From Clostridium sp. 12(A) (GTDB lineage Bacteria > Bacillota > Clostridia > Lachnospirales > Lachnospiraceae), in NCBI GenBank assembly GCA_000526575.1, contig JAGI01000002.1, positions 2,589,501 to 2,653,500 on the forward strand: a DNA stretch of 64,000 nucleotides. The letters are read 5' to 3'. The notes beneath the pieces were generated by a model. That model was not told the origin of the DNA. It saw nothing but the letters and a program-made list of their open reading frames with translations, and did no database searches. Made by a program: the position numbers and the translations under genes. Shown here piece after piece: positions 33,650 through 42,612 of the stretch; position 1 is the first letter of the stretch; each line of letters starts with the position of its first letter.

Positions 33650-35408
33650 CTGTCTCCTCCATGCGTTTGAAAGGAATGGTCACAGTGACGGTCGTCCCCC
33701 GCCCCTCTTCACTTTCCACGAAAAGTCCGTAGTCCGGTCCATAATGCATCTTAAGGCGGTCTTCAATGTTCTTCATACCAACGCCATTATGGCGTTTGTC
33801 AGAAACTTTCTCCTTAAATACAGAGGCCAATGCTTCCTTTGACATGCCAATTCCATCATCCTGGATTTTGAGAATCACGAAATCTCCCTCCCGTCCTCCG
33901 GTAATGATAATGTTGCCTTGAGTGGTCTTGTATTTTAAGCCATGGTATAAGGCATTTTCCACCAGGGGCTGAAGCACCAGCTTCACAATGGCGCATTCCA
34001 TCACATCTTCATCCACTAAAATGCGAAATGCTACCTTGTCCTTATATCTCATCTGCTGAATCAGCAGATAATTCCTGGTGTACTCCAATTCCTGCCATAC
34101 GCTCACATATATCTTTGAGTTTCCAATGGCTTGCCGGAAAAAACGGGCAAGGACTGAGGTCATCTTAATGGCCTGGCTTAAGTCCTCGGTTTCAATGAGC
34201 CAGATGATGGAGTCCAGGGTATTATAAAGAAAATGAGGGTTAATCTGGGACTGGAGGGCCTTTAGCTCGCTTTTTCGCTTCTCTGCCTGCTCTTTCCGGT
34301 TATTCTTCATCAGCTCCTCAATGCGTTCCGTCATTTTGTTAAAGGACCGGGTCAGGCTGGAGATTTCATTCTCCCCTCCTGTGTCAATATAGACCTGTTC
34401 AAACTTTCCCTGCTGCACCTCCTTCATGGCCGCCTGGAGCTGCTTGATTGGTCTTGTGATTCTGGCAGATAACAACACAGCCAGGATGCTGGCAAAGAGA
34501 ATGAGTGTGCAGGCGGTCCCGATGTACATGGCCCTGACCTCTTTTTCATCTCCCGCCAGCTCTGAGGTGTAGACCACTCCTACAATGGTCCACCCGGTCT
34601 TATTCGAATGAAACGGGGTATAGATTTTATTCTCCCCATTTTCATCGGTGTGGGAAATGCTGGTTCCTCCGTTTGATACCTCTTTTAAAAGCTCCTTTTT
34701 CACCCCGCTTAAAATCAGCTGCTGCTGGGGGTGGTAAACGATCTCACCCTTTCGGTCAATGATATAGACATAGCCTTTGTTTCCCAGGGTGATGGATTCG
34801 CATAGGTCATTGATCACATCATAATTTAAGTCAATGACAAGAAGTCCCTCCACCTTACCAGTTTCAGGGTTTGTGATTCCACGGCTTAAGGTTACCACCC
34901 ATTTATAATCGTCCTTTACCAGATTCTGAACATGGGAGGAGGAAATTAAGATTCCGCTTCCCTCTTTTCTGGCATCCAGATACCACTCCTTTTGTGCCAG
35001 CCTTGACCTTAAGTTTAAAATGTCGGTGCCATTGTTAATAAAATACCTTCCGTTGTCTCCCAAAACAGCAATGTTGTAAATATCCGTCCTGGCATGAAGA
35101 ATGGTCTGAAAGGCCTCCTTTAAATCACTTCCCGTCTCTTTGGTATCCTGGTCAAACAGGTAGCTGGTCATATCCCGGTTGCTCATAACCACCTGAGAGA
35201 TATTCTCCATATAGTCAATGTAATTTTCAATATTAAAATTGACCTGTTCAATGAGCAGACGGCTGTTTTTCTTCGAATTCTCCGTCAGATTGTTTTTTGT
35301 ATACCGTATGGAAAAGAACATAAAAACCGTGACCGTAAGTAGAACCAGAAGTGAAAAGTAGATAATCATGCTGGTTCTTATGCTTTTAAACCTGATTCTG
35401 GCTTTCAT
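33636..35408 (-). CDS. YesM-type sensor histidine kinase
   Basis: A 590-residue kinase. TM1 is about residues 14-34 and TM2 about 290-312; the extracellular part between them is a double-Cache sensor (VVTLSRGITNPETGKVEGLLVIDL, GNKGYVYIIDRKGEIVYHP). HAMP follows, then the His_kinase domain with phosphorylated His near 391 in QINPHFLYNTLDSI. The ATPase domain ends in GVGMKNIEDRLKMHYG. It overlaps the response regulator gene by 23 bases and the receptor gene by 14, so the three are tightly coupled. It should relay sugar status to the AraC-type regulator. Confidence 0.92.
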   Translation of the reverse strand: MKARIRFKSIRTSMIIYFSLLVLLTVTVFMFFSIRYTKNNLTENSKKNSRLLIEQVNFNIENYIDYMENISQVVMSNRDMTSYLFDQDTKETGSDLKEAFQTILHARTDIYNIAVLGDNGRYFINNGTDILNLRSRLAQKEWYLDARKEGSGILISSSHVQNLVKDDYKWVVTLSRGITNPETGKVEGLLVIDLNYDVINDLCESITLGNKGYVYIIDRKGEIVYHPQQQLILSGVKKELLKEVSNGGTSISHTDENGENKIYTPFHSNKTGWTIVGVVYTSELAGDEKEVRAMYIGTACTLILFASILAVLLSARITRPIKQLQAAMKEVQQGKFEQVYIDTGGENEISSLTRSFNKMTERIEELMKNNRKEQAEKRKSELKALQSQINPHFLYNTLDSIIWLIETEDLSQAIKMTSVLARFFRQAIGNSKIYVSVWQELEYTRNYLLIQQMRYKDKVAFRILVDEDVMECAIVKLVLQPLVENALYHGLKYKTTQGNIIITGGREGDFVILKIQDDGIGMSKEALASVFKEKVSDKRHNGVGMKNIEDRLKMHYGPDYGLFVESEEGRGTTVTVTIPFKRMEETDEET

Positions 35409-36990
35409 AGGTCCCTTTCCGGTTCATCCTTGTTCTTACATAGTCCCGGGGCGTCATATGGGTGGTTCTCTTAAAGATATTGCTGAAATAATTGGCATCG
35501 CTGTAGCCGCATTTTTCTGCGATTTCATAAGTTCTTAAGGACGTATTTTCCATTAATTCCATGGCCTTTTCCATTCGCTTTTTGGTTAGGGCCTCTACAA
35601 AGGTCATACCCGTGTAGTTTTTAAAGGCAGAACTGAAATAGCTGACGCTGATGGCCAGCTTTTCGCATATTTCCTGAAGGGATAGGTCACAGTCCCCGTA
35701 GTGGCTGTTGATATATTCCAGGGCAGCAATTGCCTGATGATCTCCGTAATTGCCCCGGTTGCTGTTCATGAGCTCAACAGCCATTTGAAAGAACTCCAGC
35801 ACCTTTTTCTCCATCTCCGAAATATAGGTACAGCCAAATAGCCCGGAGATGATTTCCTGCTCCTTTAATAAAAAGGCATCATCTACAATATTAAGCCGCT
35901 CAAAGAAATTCATTACGGCAAGTATTAAGCTTTGGTATAGGACGACTACCTTATTCTTAGGAATCCATCTGACTCTGCATTCCTTTCGGATGCTGGTGAT
36001 CTCTCTTTGTACCTCCTCAGACAAGTTGCTTCTGACTGCAAGTACGATTCGCTTTTCCCGGTCATTTTCACAGATCATGCCCTGAGCACTCAGCTTGTAT
36101 TTCTGATATTTGTCCCATTCATAGATGCCCTGATCCCGTTCCAGGTAAATATATTCCTTTAATTCCATGGCTTTTTCATAAGAAAAGCCGATTCCTCCCA
36201 AGCGGAATACGCATGTCCCGATTAAGGAAAATACGGGAGTGTGAAACTCATGTTCCACCCATCTGGCGGCTGCTTCGCAGATGAAAGCCATATCCTTTTT
36301 TAGTTCTGAGCTGTTTTTCTTTTTCACATAGAGAATAATATTATGATCATCCCCTTCAAAGGAGAGGACATCCTCTCCTGCCTCTCTGGCAATGAGAGAA
36401 GCCATGTGTGACAGCTCCTTTTTATCCGGCTGTATCCTTGGATATAACAGAGCTACGCAGTAGCATTCCCCCTGAAAATCAATGTGAAATTCCTTAAGCT
36501 TCTCTTCAATCCCCTCCTCATAAACTCTCCCTTTGGAAAGCTCCAAGAGAAACTGGTTCTTTAACAGGGGATAGCTTCCTTCATAATAAGTCCTGACCTG
36601 GAAATTAGCCTCCTCACTATCCAGGATTTTCTTTGCTTCTTCTAATTTTTCAATCAGTTCCACAGAAGTTACCGGCTTTAACACGTAAGAAAGAACGCGG
36701 TATTCCACCGCCTTCTTTGCATATTCAAACTCATCGTAGCCGGTAATAATTACTACTTTTGTTCTTTTCTCATTTTCATAAAGATATTTTGCAAGCTCCA
36801 GACCATCCACATACGGCATACAAATATCAGTCAGCACAAGATCCACCGGCTGACTCTCCATAAATTCGATGGCTTCTTTTCCATTCTCACAAGTCCCCTT
36901 AAGCTCGTACCCCAAAGATTCCCACGGTATTCTTTGAGAAATCCGCTCCCTGATCAGAATCTCATCATCTACCAACAATACCTTATACAT
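35386..36990 (-). CDS. YesN-type response regulator with AraC DNA-binding domain
   Basis: About 534 residues from the ATG at 36990 (MYKVLLVDDEILIRERIS), which follows GGGGAGAT. The receiver domain has IMVDDE-type acidic pocket VDDE, phosphorylated Asp in VDLVLTDICMPYVDG and YVLKPV. A 250-residue middle region has no clear motif. The C-terminal AraC domain has two helix-turn-helices: LSLQEICEKLAISVSYFSSAFKNYTGMTF and YEIAEKCGYSDANYFSNIFKRTTHMTPRDY. It probably activates the importer operon downstream and perhaps the catabolic operon. Confidence 0.92.
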   Translation of the reverse strand: MYKVLLVDDEILIRERISQRIPWESLGYELKGTCENGKEAIEFMESQPVDLVLTDICMPYVDGLELAKYLYENEKRTKVVIITGYDEFEYAKKAVEYRVLSYVLKPVTSVELIEKLEEAKKILDSEEANFQVRTYYEGSYPLLKNQFLLELSKGRVYEEGIEEKLKEFHIDFQGECYCVALLYPRIQPDKKELSHMASLIAREAGEDVLSFEGDDHNIILYVKKKNSSELKKDMAFICEAAARWVEHEFHTPVFSLIGTCVFRLGGIGFSYEKAMELKEYIYLERDQGIYEWDKYQKYKLSAQGMICENDREKRIVLAVRSNLSEEVQREITSIRKECRVRWIPKNKVVVLYQSLILAVMNFFERLNIVDDAFLLKEQEIISGLFGCTYISEMEKKVLEFFQMAVELMNSNRGNYGDHQAIAALEYINSHYGDCDLSLQEICEKLAISVSYFSSAFKNYTGMTFVEALTKKRMEKAMELMENTSLRTYEIAEKCGYSDANYFSNIFKRTTHMTPRDYVRTRMNRKGTYESQNQV

Positions 36991-37103
36991 AACTATCTCC
37001 CCTAATCCAATGAATGCTGCTGGTCCGCGTTGCATCGCTATTGCTATTTGTGCATTTTATACAATTATACACGTTTTTTAGAAAAGAAAATAGTATTTAT
37101 TCC

Positions 37104-37142
37104 AAAATCCCTGAAGTTACCAGAGGGCGCTTCAGGGATTTT
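37104..37142 (-). terminator. Terminator of the six-gene sugar operon
   Basis: AAAATCCCTGAAG (37104-37116) pairs perfectly with CTTCAGGGATTTT (37130-37142). It separates the aldo/keto reductase gene from the regulator operon; a minus-strand TATAAT at 37064-37069 just downstream is the likely -10 of the latter. Confidence 0.75.
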
Positions 37143-37161
37143 GATTTTCTTATATGTTCTA

Positions 37162-38169
37162 TTATTTTACGATAAATCCTTCTTCATCCCAAAGGTCATG
37201 CCAGTCATTGGCACCTTCCCAAAGGAATACCTGGCCTTTTACCAGACGGTTATTCCGCTCTAAGGTAGCTATCTTTGCCATCTCATCATCTGTCAGCGGG
37301 TCTTCTGTCATTGCCTTTAAGTTACTTACGTATTCCATCTCATGAATGGAGAACGGAATGGGGATCTGTCCTCTCTGACGTGCCCATTTCAGTGCGATTA
37401 CTGCCGGGTGAACGCCATGAGCTGCTGCGATTTCCTTCATCTCCGGTGTCTGTAAATCAGCCACATCCTCTGGGCACATATCACGCTCTGGTCTCTGAGG
37501 AGAGCCTAATGGCATAAAGCCGATGGGCTGAATCTTGTGAGCAACCAGATAATCAAACAGTTCTTTTTGCTGGAAGCAAGGGTGAAGCTCCATCTCGCAG
37601 GCAGCCGGCATAACCTTCATATGAGGAAGAACGGCTTCCAGCTTTGGTATGGTCATGTTGGAAATACCAATGTTGCGGATTAAGCCCTGCTCCAGCAGTG
37701 CCTCACATTGGCGGTAGGTCTTTAAAAACTCTTCCGGGCTGAATGGTCTGGAATCAGGATTTCTGGAATCTACGTCACAATGTGGTGCATGGTAGTTTGG
37801 AAATGGCCAGTGGATAAAGAACATATCGATATAATCGCACTGTAAATCAACAATACTCTTTTTACAGGACTCCTCCACTCTGTCATGCATATCATTCCAG
37901 ACCTTCGTCATGATGAATAAATCCTTACGCTTTACAACGCCTTCTTTAAAAGCATCTGCAAATACTTCTCCGATCTGGTCTTCATTGCCATAGCAGGCGG
38001 CACAGTCAAACATGCGGTAGCCACAGCGAATGGCTCCTGCCACTGCGCCAGATACTTCTTCCGGGGTAAACCGGTCGGAACCAAAGGTTCCCATTCCCAC
38101 ACAGGGAATCTCCTCACCAGTATACAGTGTTACTTTTGGAACGATAGATGGTTCAATGAATGATTTCAT
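37162..38169 (-). CDS. Aldo/keto reductase
   Basis: A 335-residue TIM-barrel reductase. The catalytic tetrad is visible: Asp55 and Tyr60 (MFDCAACYGNED), Lys near 89 (FIMTKVW) and His near 120 (FIHWPFPN). ALKWARQRGQIPIPFS marks the NADP phosphate-binding loop. It reduces aldehyde groups, including those of aldoses, with NADPH. As the last gene of an operon with an aldose epimerase, a kinase and a polyol-phosphate dehydrogenase, it may convert an aldose to its polyol; that role is inference. Confidence 0.9.
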   Translation of the reverse strand: MKSFIEPSIVPKVTLYTGEEIPCVGMGTFGSDRFTPEEVSGAVAGAIRCGYRMFDCAACYGNEDQIGEVFADAFKEGVVKRKDLFIMTKVWNDMHDRVEESCKKSIVDLQCDYIDMFFIHWPFPNYHAPHCDVDSRNPDSRPFSPEEFLKTYRQCEALLEQGLIRNIGISNMTIPKLEAVLPHMKVMPAACEMELHPCFQQKELFDYLVAHKIQPIGFMPLGSPQRPERDMCPEDVADLQTPEMKEIAAAHGVHPAVIALKWARQRGQIPIPFSIHEMEYVSNLKAMTEDPLTDDEMAKIATLERNNRLVKGQVFLWEGANDWHDLWDEEGFIVK

Positions 38170-38190
38170 ATTTATGTTCTCCTTCTCTTT

Positions 38191-39072
38191 TTAAATGATG
38201 GAAATCTTATATTCCAGCTGTTTTTCTTCCCCAGGTTTTAATGACATGTGATTTCTCTTATGTTCCAATACATCATCTTCGTCACTGCAGGTGGAAAGTC
38301 CGGTCCAGGGCTCCAGGGCAACAAAGGGGCCATGATTGGCTGAGGACCATATAACCAGGTAGGGGAAGCCGTCAAAGGAAAGCTCCACTCCCTGCTTTTT
38401 TTCCTTGTGACGAAGGGTTACTTTTCTTGAAGATATCCGGTCAAATATAACAGAGTCCTGTTCAAAGAGCTGATGACTTAAGGGAAGATTTCTCTTATTC
38501 CAGGAAAGAAAGGTCCGGTTCTCCATATCAATGAGTCCGGTTCTCGTATCTGGTGTGGGGTTTGATGCTTCTTCCTCTTTTTCAAACAGGATTTCATACT
38601 CTTCGTACGCTTCGCCCGGCTCCAGGGGACAACGAAAGGCAGGGTGGCCTCCTATAAAACATGGCATATCCTCCGTTCCCGTGTTTTTAATGCCGTACCG
38701 GACGATAACTTCGTTGTTCTTTAGTAAATAGGTTATGGTCAGCACAAAGGGAAATGGGTATTGGTCGAGCATCTGGGGCGTAGATGATATGGAAAAGGTT
38801 ATATCATCATCTGTGAAGGATTCCAGTTCAAATTCTTCCTTACGGACGATTCCGTGCCTTGGCATCCGGACTTCCTTTCCGCTTTTCGTTACTGCCCTTT
38901 CGTCTCTTAAGCTTCCGCAGATGGGAAACAGTACTGGGGCCTGACCGCTCCAGTATTTGGGGTCCCCCTGCCATAAGTATTCCAGGCCTGCTTCGTTCTT
39001 TATGGAGGTGAGTGCCCCTCCCTTTTTCGTGAAGGTAACCGTCAGGTGCTGATTCTTTAATACATAATCCAT
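38191..39072 (-). CDS. Aldose 1-epimerase family protein (LacX-like)
   Basis: A 293-residue galactose-mutarotase-fold protein. LTVTFTKKGGALTSIKNEAGLEYLWQGDPKYW is typical of the LacX/YeaD group, the active-site His is in FIGGHPAFRCPL, and the Glu near the C-terminus is in GPFVALEPWTGLS. It interconverts sugar anomers. The gene is 2 bases downstream of the PfkB-type kinase. LacX is linked to the tagatose-6-phosphate pathway in lactic acid bacteria, consistent with the neighbours here. Confidence 0.9.
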   Translation of the reverse strand: MDYVLKNQHLTVTFTKKGGALTSIKNEAGLEYLWQGDPKYWSGQAPVLFPICGSLRDERAVTKSGKEVRMPRHGIVRKEEFELESFTDDDITFSISSTPQMLDQYPFPFVLTITYLLKNNEVIVRYGIKNTGTEDMPCFIGGHPAFRCPLEPGEAYEEYEILFEKEEEASNPTPDTRTGLIDMENRTFLSWNKRNLPLSHQLFEQDSVIFDRISSRKVTLRHKEKKQGVELSFDGFPYLVIWSSANHGPFVALEPWTGLSTCSDEDDVLEHKRNHMSLKPGEEKQLEYKISII

Positions 39073-39074
39073 GG

Positions 39075-40010
39075 CTACTCCTCCAATCTTGTGATTGTAA
39101 TCTCCGGCAGAAGCTTTTCCATATCTTCCATTCGGAAATATCCGGTCTCTTCCCGTAAGGCGGAGGCGGCAGAGATTGCGCTGGCTTTCTTTAGAATCTC
39201 TTCCATGGGAAGATTTTCTTTAAGGCCAAGTGCAAATCCGGCTATCATGGAATCGCCACAGCCCACCGTATTCACCGCATGAATCTTTGGCACCCTGGCC
39301 CGGTAGACTCCTGAATCACATACCACAAAGGAGCCTTCCGCCCCAAGGGAAACGGCTACGATCTCTACCCCCTGGCTGTGAATCTTTTTGGCTGCTTCCA
39401 CCATATCATCAAGGCTGTCACAGTTGTTTCCGGTAAGCATACGGATTTCATCCAGATTGGGCTTAATCATGGTGGGGCATGCTAAAATTCCCATCTTAAG
39501 AAGATTTCCGCTGGTATCTAAAATCACCTTTTTCCCTGCTTCCTTTACAAGCCTTACCATAGTCTGATACGCGGTTCCGTCAAGTCCCTTAGGAACACTT
39601 CCTGATATGGCAACTACCTCGGCATCGTTTATTAATGTCTGAAACAGCTTTAAAAATCCCTGAAACTCCTCTTCCTTTACTAAAAATCCAGGCTCTAAAA
39701 ATTCAGTCTGTATCTCCTTTTTTCCGTCCCAGATATTGATACAGGTGCGGCTTTCGTCTTCCAGGTGGTAAAATGCGCTGGTGATACCAAGAGGCTTTAA
39801 AGCATCTTCAATATACTGTCCCGCATGACCTCCGAGGAATCCCGTTGCCACCACCTGACCTCCTGCGATGACGGCTGGCTTTGAGACATTTAAGCCCTTG
39901 CCGCCTGGTGTATAGGTACACTCTGCCACACGGTTGACCTCGCCCTCCTGAAACCCATGGACCACATATCGTTTGTCAATGGCAGCGTTTAATGTAACGG
40001 TAAGTATCAT
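39075..40010 (-). CDS. PfkB-family hexose-phosphate kinase (LacC/FruK type)
   Basis: A 311-residue ribokinase-fold enzyme of the 1-phosphofructokinase/tagatose-6-phosphate kinase group. It begins MILTVTLNAAIDKRYVV, with GGKGLNVSK near residue 38 for substrate binding, SGSVPKGL in the middle and the catalytic Asp in VNTVGCGDSMIAGFALGL. It should phosphorylate tagatose 6-phosphate or fructose 1-phosphate to the bisphosphate. Co-transcription with a GatY-like aldolase and a GatD-like dehydrogenase favours tagatose 6-phosphate. Confidence 0.9.
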   Translation of the reverse strand: MILTVTLNAAIDKRYVVHGFQEGEVNRVAECTYTPGGKGLNVSKPAVIAGGQVVATGFLGGHAGQYIEDALKPLGITSAFYHLEDESRTCINIWDGKKEIQTEFLEPGFLVKEEEFQGFLKLFQTLINDAEVVAISGSVPKGLDGTAYQTMVRLVKEAGKKVILDTSGNLLKMGILACPTMIKPNLDEIRMLTGNNCDSLDDMVEAAKKIHSQGVEIVAVSLGAEGSFVVCDSGVYRARVPKIHAVNTVGCGDSMIAGFALGLKENLPMEEILKKASAISAASALREETGYFRMEDMEKLLPEITITRLEE

Positions 40011-40019
40011 AAGGGCCTC

Positions 40020-41069
40020 CTATTCCTCGTTCATCAGCAATACTTTTCCCTTTACAAGCCCTGGGGTCTTAAACATCTGGAAGGCCTCCTGTGCCTGACT
40101 CATGGGCATTTTTTTAAAGATGAAACCAGGATCGAATTTTAACTGGCCTGTGGCAAAATAATGTGCTGTAAGCTTCCATTCCTTCCCCGGAAATGGAGAG
40201 CTGTAGGACATCCATGAACCGGTCAGCTTAAATTCCTTGCGGTTCATATTTTCCCACATAGCAGGAGTGAAGGATAAATCCACATGAGGAGTTCCGATAA
40301 AGCATACGTTGGCTTTGTTGGAAGCCAGCTCAAAGGCCATATGCATGGTTGGTACCTGACCTGCGGTCTCAAAGACAAAGGCAAAGCCTTTTCCTTCGGT
40401 CAGCTCCAGGGCTTTTTCTTTATAGCCCTCCAAAGAGGTGTTAATGACTTCATCTGCGCCAAGACGTTTTGCCAGAGAGAGACGCTCTTCACTGATGTCG
40501 AATACCACCACCTTTTTTGCTCCGAAAATCTTGGCCCACTGCATGGTGAACATGCCGATGGTACCTCCGCCTAAGACTGCGGTGTATTCTCCACCTTTAT
40601 AATCATTTTGAAAGAGGCCGTGAAGGGCTACGGTAGACGGCTCAAACATGGCACCCTGCTCATAGGAAATGCTTTTGTCAAAGGCAACCGCATTCTGCTC
40701 CGGGATTACCACGTATTCCGCATTGCTTCCCTGCTGTCTGGAGCCGATAAAGCTATAGTGTCTGCAAAGGGAGAAATTTCCGTTCTGGCAGTCATCGCAT
40801 TTCATGCAGGGGATTAAGGGCGCTCCGGAAACCCGGTCTCCCGGCTTTACTGATGTAACGCCTTCTCCTACTTCCACCACATCACCGGAAAATTCATGGC
40901 CCAGAACTATGGGGTAAAAATGAACTCCGTGATGGAGCACTCTTGGTATATCAGAGCCGCAGATTCCAGAAGCCTTTACTTTAATCTTTACCAGTCCCGG
41001 TAAAACCTGTGGTTCCTCGTAATCCATGTATTTTACATCTTCATTGGCACATACAACTGCTGCTTTCAT
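40020..41069 (-). CDS. Zinc alcohol dehydrogenase, galactitol-1-phosphate 5-dehydrogenase-like
   Basis: A 349-residue medium-chain dehydrogenase resembling E. coli GatD. The catalytic zinc ligands are Cys37 (GICGSDIPR) and His57-Glu58 (LGHEFSG); the structural zinc site is the four-Cys cluster in PCMKCDDCQNGNFSLC; the NAD loop is LGGGTIGMFTMQWAK. SWMSYSSPFPGKEW near the C-terminus is shared with GatD. It likely oxidises a polyol phosphate to a ketose phosphate, for example galactitol 1-phosphate to tagatose 6-phosphate. No galactitol PTS is present, so the phosphate may come from the neighbouring FGGY kinase. Confidence 0.88.
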   Translation of the reverse strand: MKAAVVCANEDVKYMDYEEPQVLPGLVKIKVKASGICGSDIPRVLHHGVHFYPIVLGHEFSGDVVEVGEGVTSVKPGDRVSGAPLIPCMKCDDCQNGNFSLCRHYSFIGSRQQGSNAEYVVIPEQNAVAFDKSISYEQGAMFEPSTVALHGLFQNDYKGGEYTAVLGGGTIGMFTMQWAKIFGAKKVVVFDISEERLSLAKRLGADEVINTSLEGYKEKALELTEGKGFAFVFETAGQVPTMHMAFELASNKANVCFIGTPHVDLSFTPAMWENMNRKEFKLTGSWMSYSSPFPGKEWKLTAHYFATGQLKFDPGFIFKKMPMSQAQEAFQMFKTPGLVKGKVLLMNEE

Positions 41070-41072
41070 GGT

Positions 41073-42593
41073 CTATTGCTCTCCTTCCTCACTCATCATA
41101 TCTTTTAAGTTTTCATATAAGCTGCGATACATTTTATAATTCCTGTCATAGACCTCCCGGTCTGCCTGATTGGGCACGTGATACCGTTTATTTTCCACGG
41201 TCATCTTAACCGCCTCTTCAAAATCCAGATACATACCAACGCCCACTCCTGCTAACATGGCGGCACCCAGTGTGGTTGCCGTATCCGAGGAAGGAACTAC
41301 AATGGGCTTTCCAGTGACGTCCGACTTAATCTGGGTCCATAACAGAGAGTTTGCAGAACCGCCCATGGCTCTTAGCACATCCACCTCTGCGCCTGCTTCC
41401 TTTGCTACATCTAAGTTATGCTTTAAGGACATGGCCACCCCTTCCATGGCTGCCCGGATAAAATGACCCTTTGTCTTTCCAAAGTCAAGCCCGTAAAAGA
41501 CTCCCTTTGCTTTCGGGTCCCAGATGGGGGAGCGCTCACCAGCCATATAAGGCAGGAACACCAATCCATCGCTTCCAGGATTCACCGCCTGAGCCAGATG
41601 GTTGAAAAGGTCTAACGAGCTTTTTCCGGTTTTTCGGCCTTCTTCTCTTTCATAATCAGCAAATTCCTTTTCCAGCCAACGCATGACTCCGCCGCCTCCG
41701 GTGGTTCCGCCCTGTAACAGCCATTTCCCAGGAACTACATGATAGCTTAAGATCAGCCTTTCGTCAGCCTTGTAGCTGTCAATGCAGATACTCATGCCTC
41801 CGGCCTGACCGCCCTGCTCCTGGGTTTCTCCTGTATGGATCACTCCGGCCCCCAGGGTTCCGCAGGCTGCATCAAGACCGCCTGCCACTACCGGAATTCC
41901 TGCCAAAAGACCGGATTCCTTTGCCGCCTCTTCGGTCACGGTTCCAATCACATCATGACAGGAATAGATGTCAGGAAGGATATGAGACGGAATTCCAAGG
42001 GCCTCACACATTTCCTTATTCCAGGTCCCGGTATGCATGTCAAAACAGTGGAGTCCATACCCCTGGGAAATATCCTGGGTCATATGGCCGGTCAGCTTAA
42101 ATCCGATGTAGCTGTTGGACTGGAGAATCTTATCTATGTTTTCAAACACCTCTGGCATATGTTCTTTATACCAGAGTATCTTAGCTGTGGTGTAAGACGG
42201 CTGTAAGGAGTTTCCGGATAACTGGAAGATTCGTTCTGCTCCCACCGTTTCATTTAAGTCCCTGCAGATGGAAAATGCTCTGGTGTCCATCCAGATGGGA
42301 GTGTTTGTGAGAACCTTTCCTTTCTTATCTACGGCAATGGCTGACCAGCTCTGTCCGTCGATTCCGATTCCGGCAATGTCCTCCGGATTCACAATGGATT
42401 TTGCGAACATCTCTTTCATGGTACTGCAGATGACTCTCCACCATTCCTCCGGGTCCTGCTCCGCCCAGCCTGGCTGGGGATAATAGACCTCATACTCCCC
42501 GGCTGCTGAATCAATGACCGTTCCTTCTCTGTTAAATACAGCGATCTTACAGGCACTTGTGCCTATGTCTATCCCCAATAAATATGGCTTCAT
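41073..42593 (-). CDS. FGGY-family carbohydrate kinase (xylulokinase-like)
   Basis: About 506 residues from the ATG at 42593 (MKPYLLGIDIGTSACKIAVF), after GGAGGGG; a longer frame overlapping the aldolase gene is rejected. The ATP/phosphate motifs are DIGTSACK at the start, GIGIDGQSWSAIAVD, the FGGY signature region GLVFLPYMAGERSPIWDP and AMGGSANSLLWTQIKSDVTG. It resembles xylulokinase, but the pocket residues cannot be assigned by eye. It phosphorylates a sugar or polyol; in this operon a hexitol or hexulose is plausible, which is inference. Confidence 0.88.
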   Translation of the reverse strand: MKPYLLGIDIGTSACKIAVFNREGTVIDSAAGEYEVYYPQPGWAEQDPEEWWRVICSTMKEMFAKSIVNPEDIAGIGIDGQSWSAIAVDKKGKVLTNTPIWMDTRAFSICRDLNETVGAERIFQLSGNSLQPSYTTAKILWYKEHMPEVFENIDKILQSNSYIGFKLTGHMTQDISQGYGLHCFDMHTGTWNKEMCEALGIPSHILPDIYSCHDVIGTVTEEAAKESGLLAGIPVVAGGLDAACGTLGAGVIHTGETQEQGGQAGGMSICIDSYKADERLILSYHVVPGKWLLQGGTTGGGGVMRWLEKEFADYEREEGRKTGKSSLDLFNHLAQAVNPGSDGLVFLPYMAGERSPIWDPKAKGVFYGLDFGKTKGHFIRAAMEGVAMSLKHNLDVAKEAGAEVDVLRAMGGSANSLLWTQIKSDVTGKPIVVPSSDTATTLGAAMLAGVGVGMYLDFEEAVKMTVENKRYHVPNQADREVYDRNYKMYRSLYENLKDMMSEEGEQ

Positions 42594-42612
42594 TATCCCC
42601 TCCATCAAACAA

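Noticed and set aside
32624..37126. The 11-base word CCTCTGGTAAC near the importer promoter (32624) and, on the other strand, in the loop of the terminator at 37116-37126
   Set aside because: One copy lies in a terminator loop and there are only two copies; chance repetition in 64 kb is a sufficient explanation.
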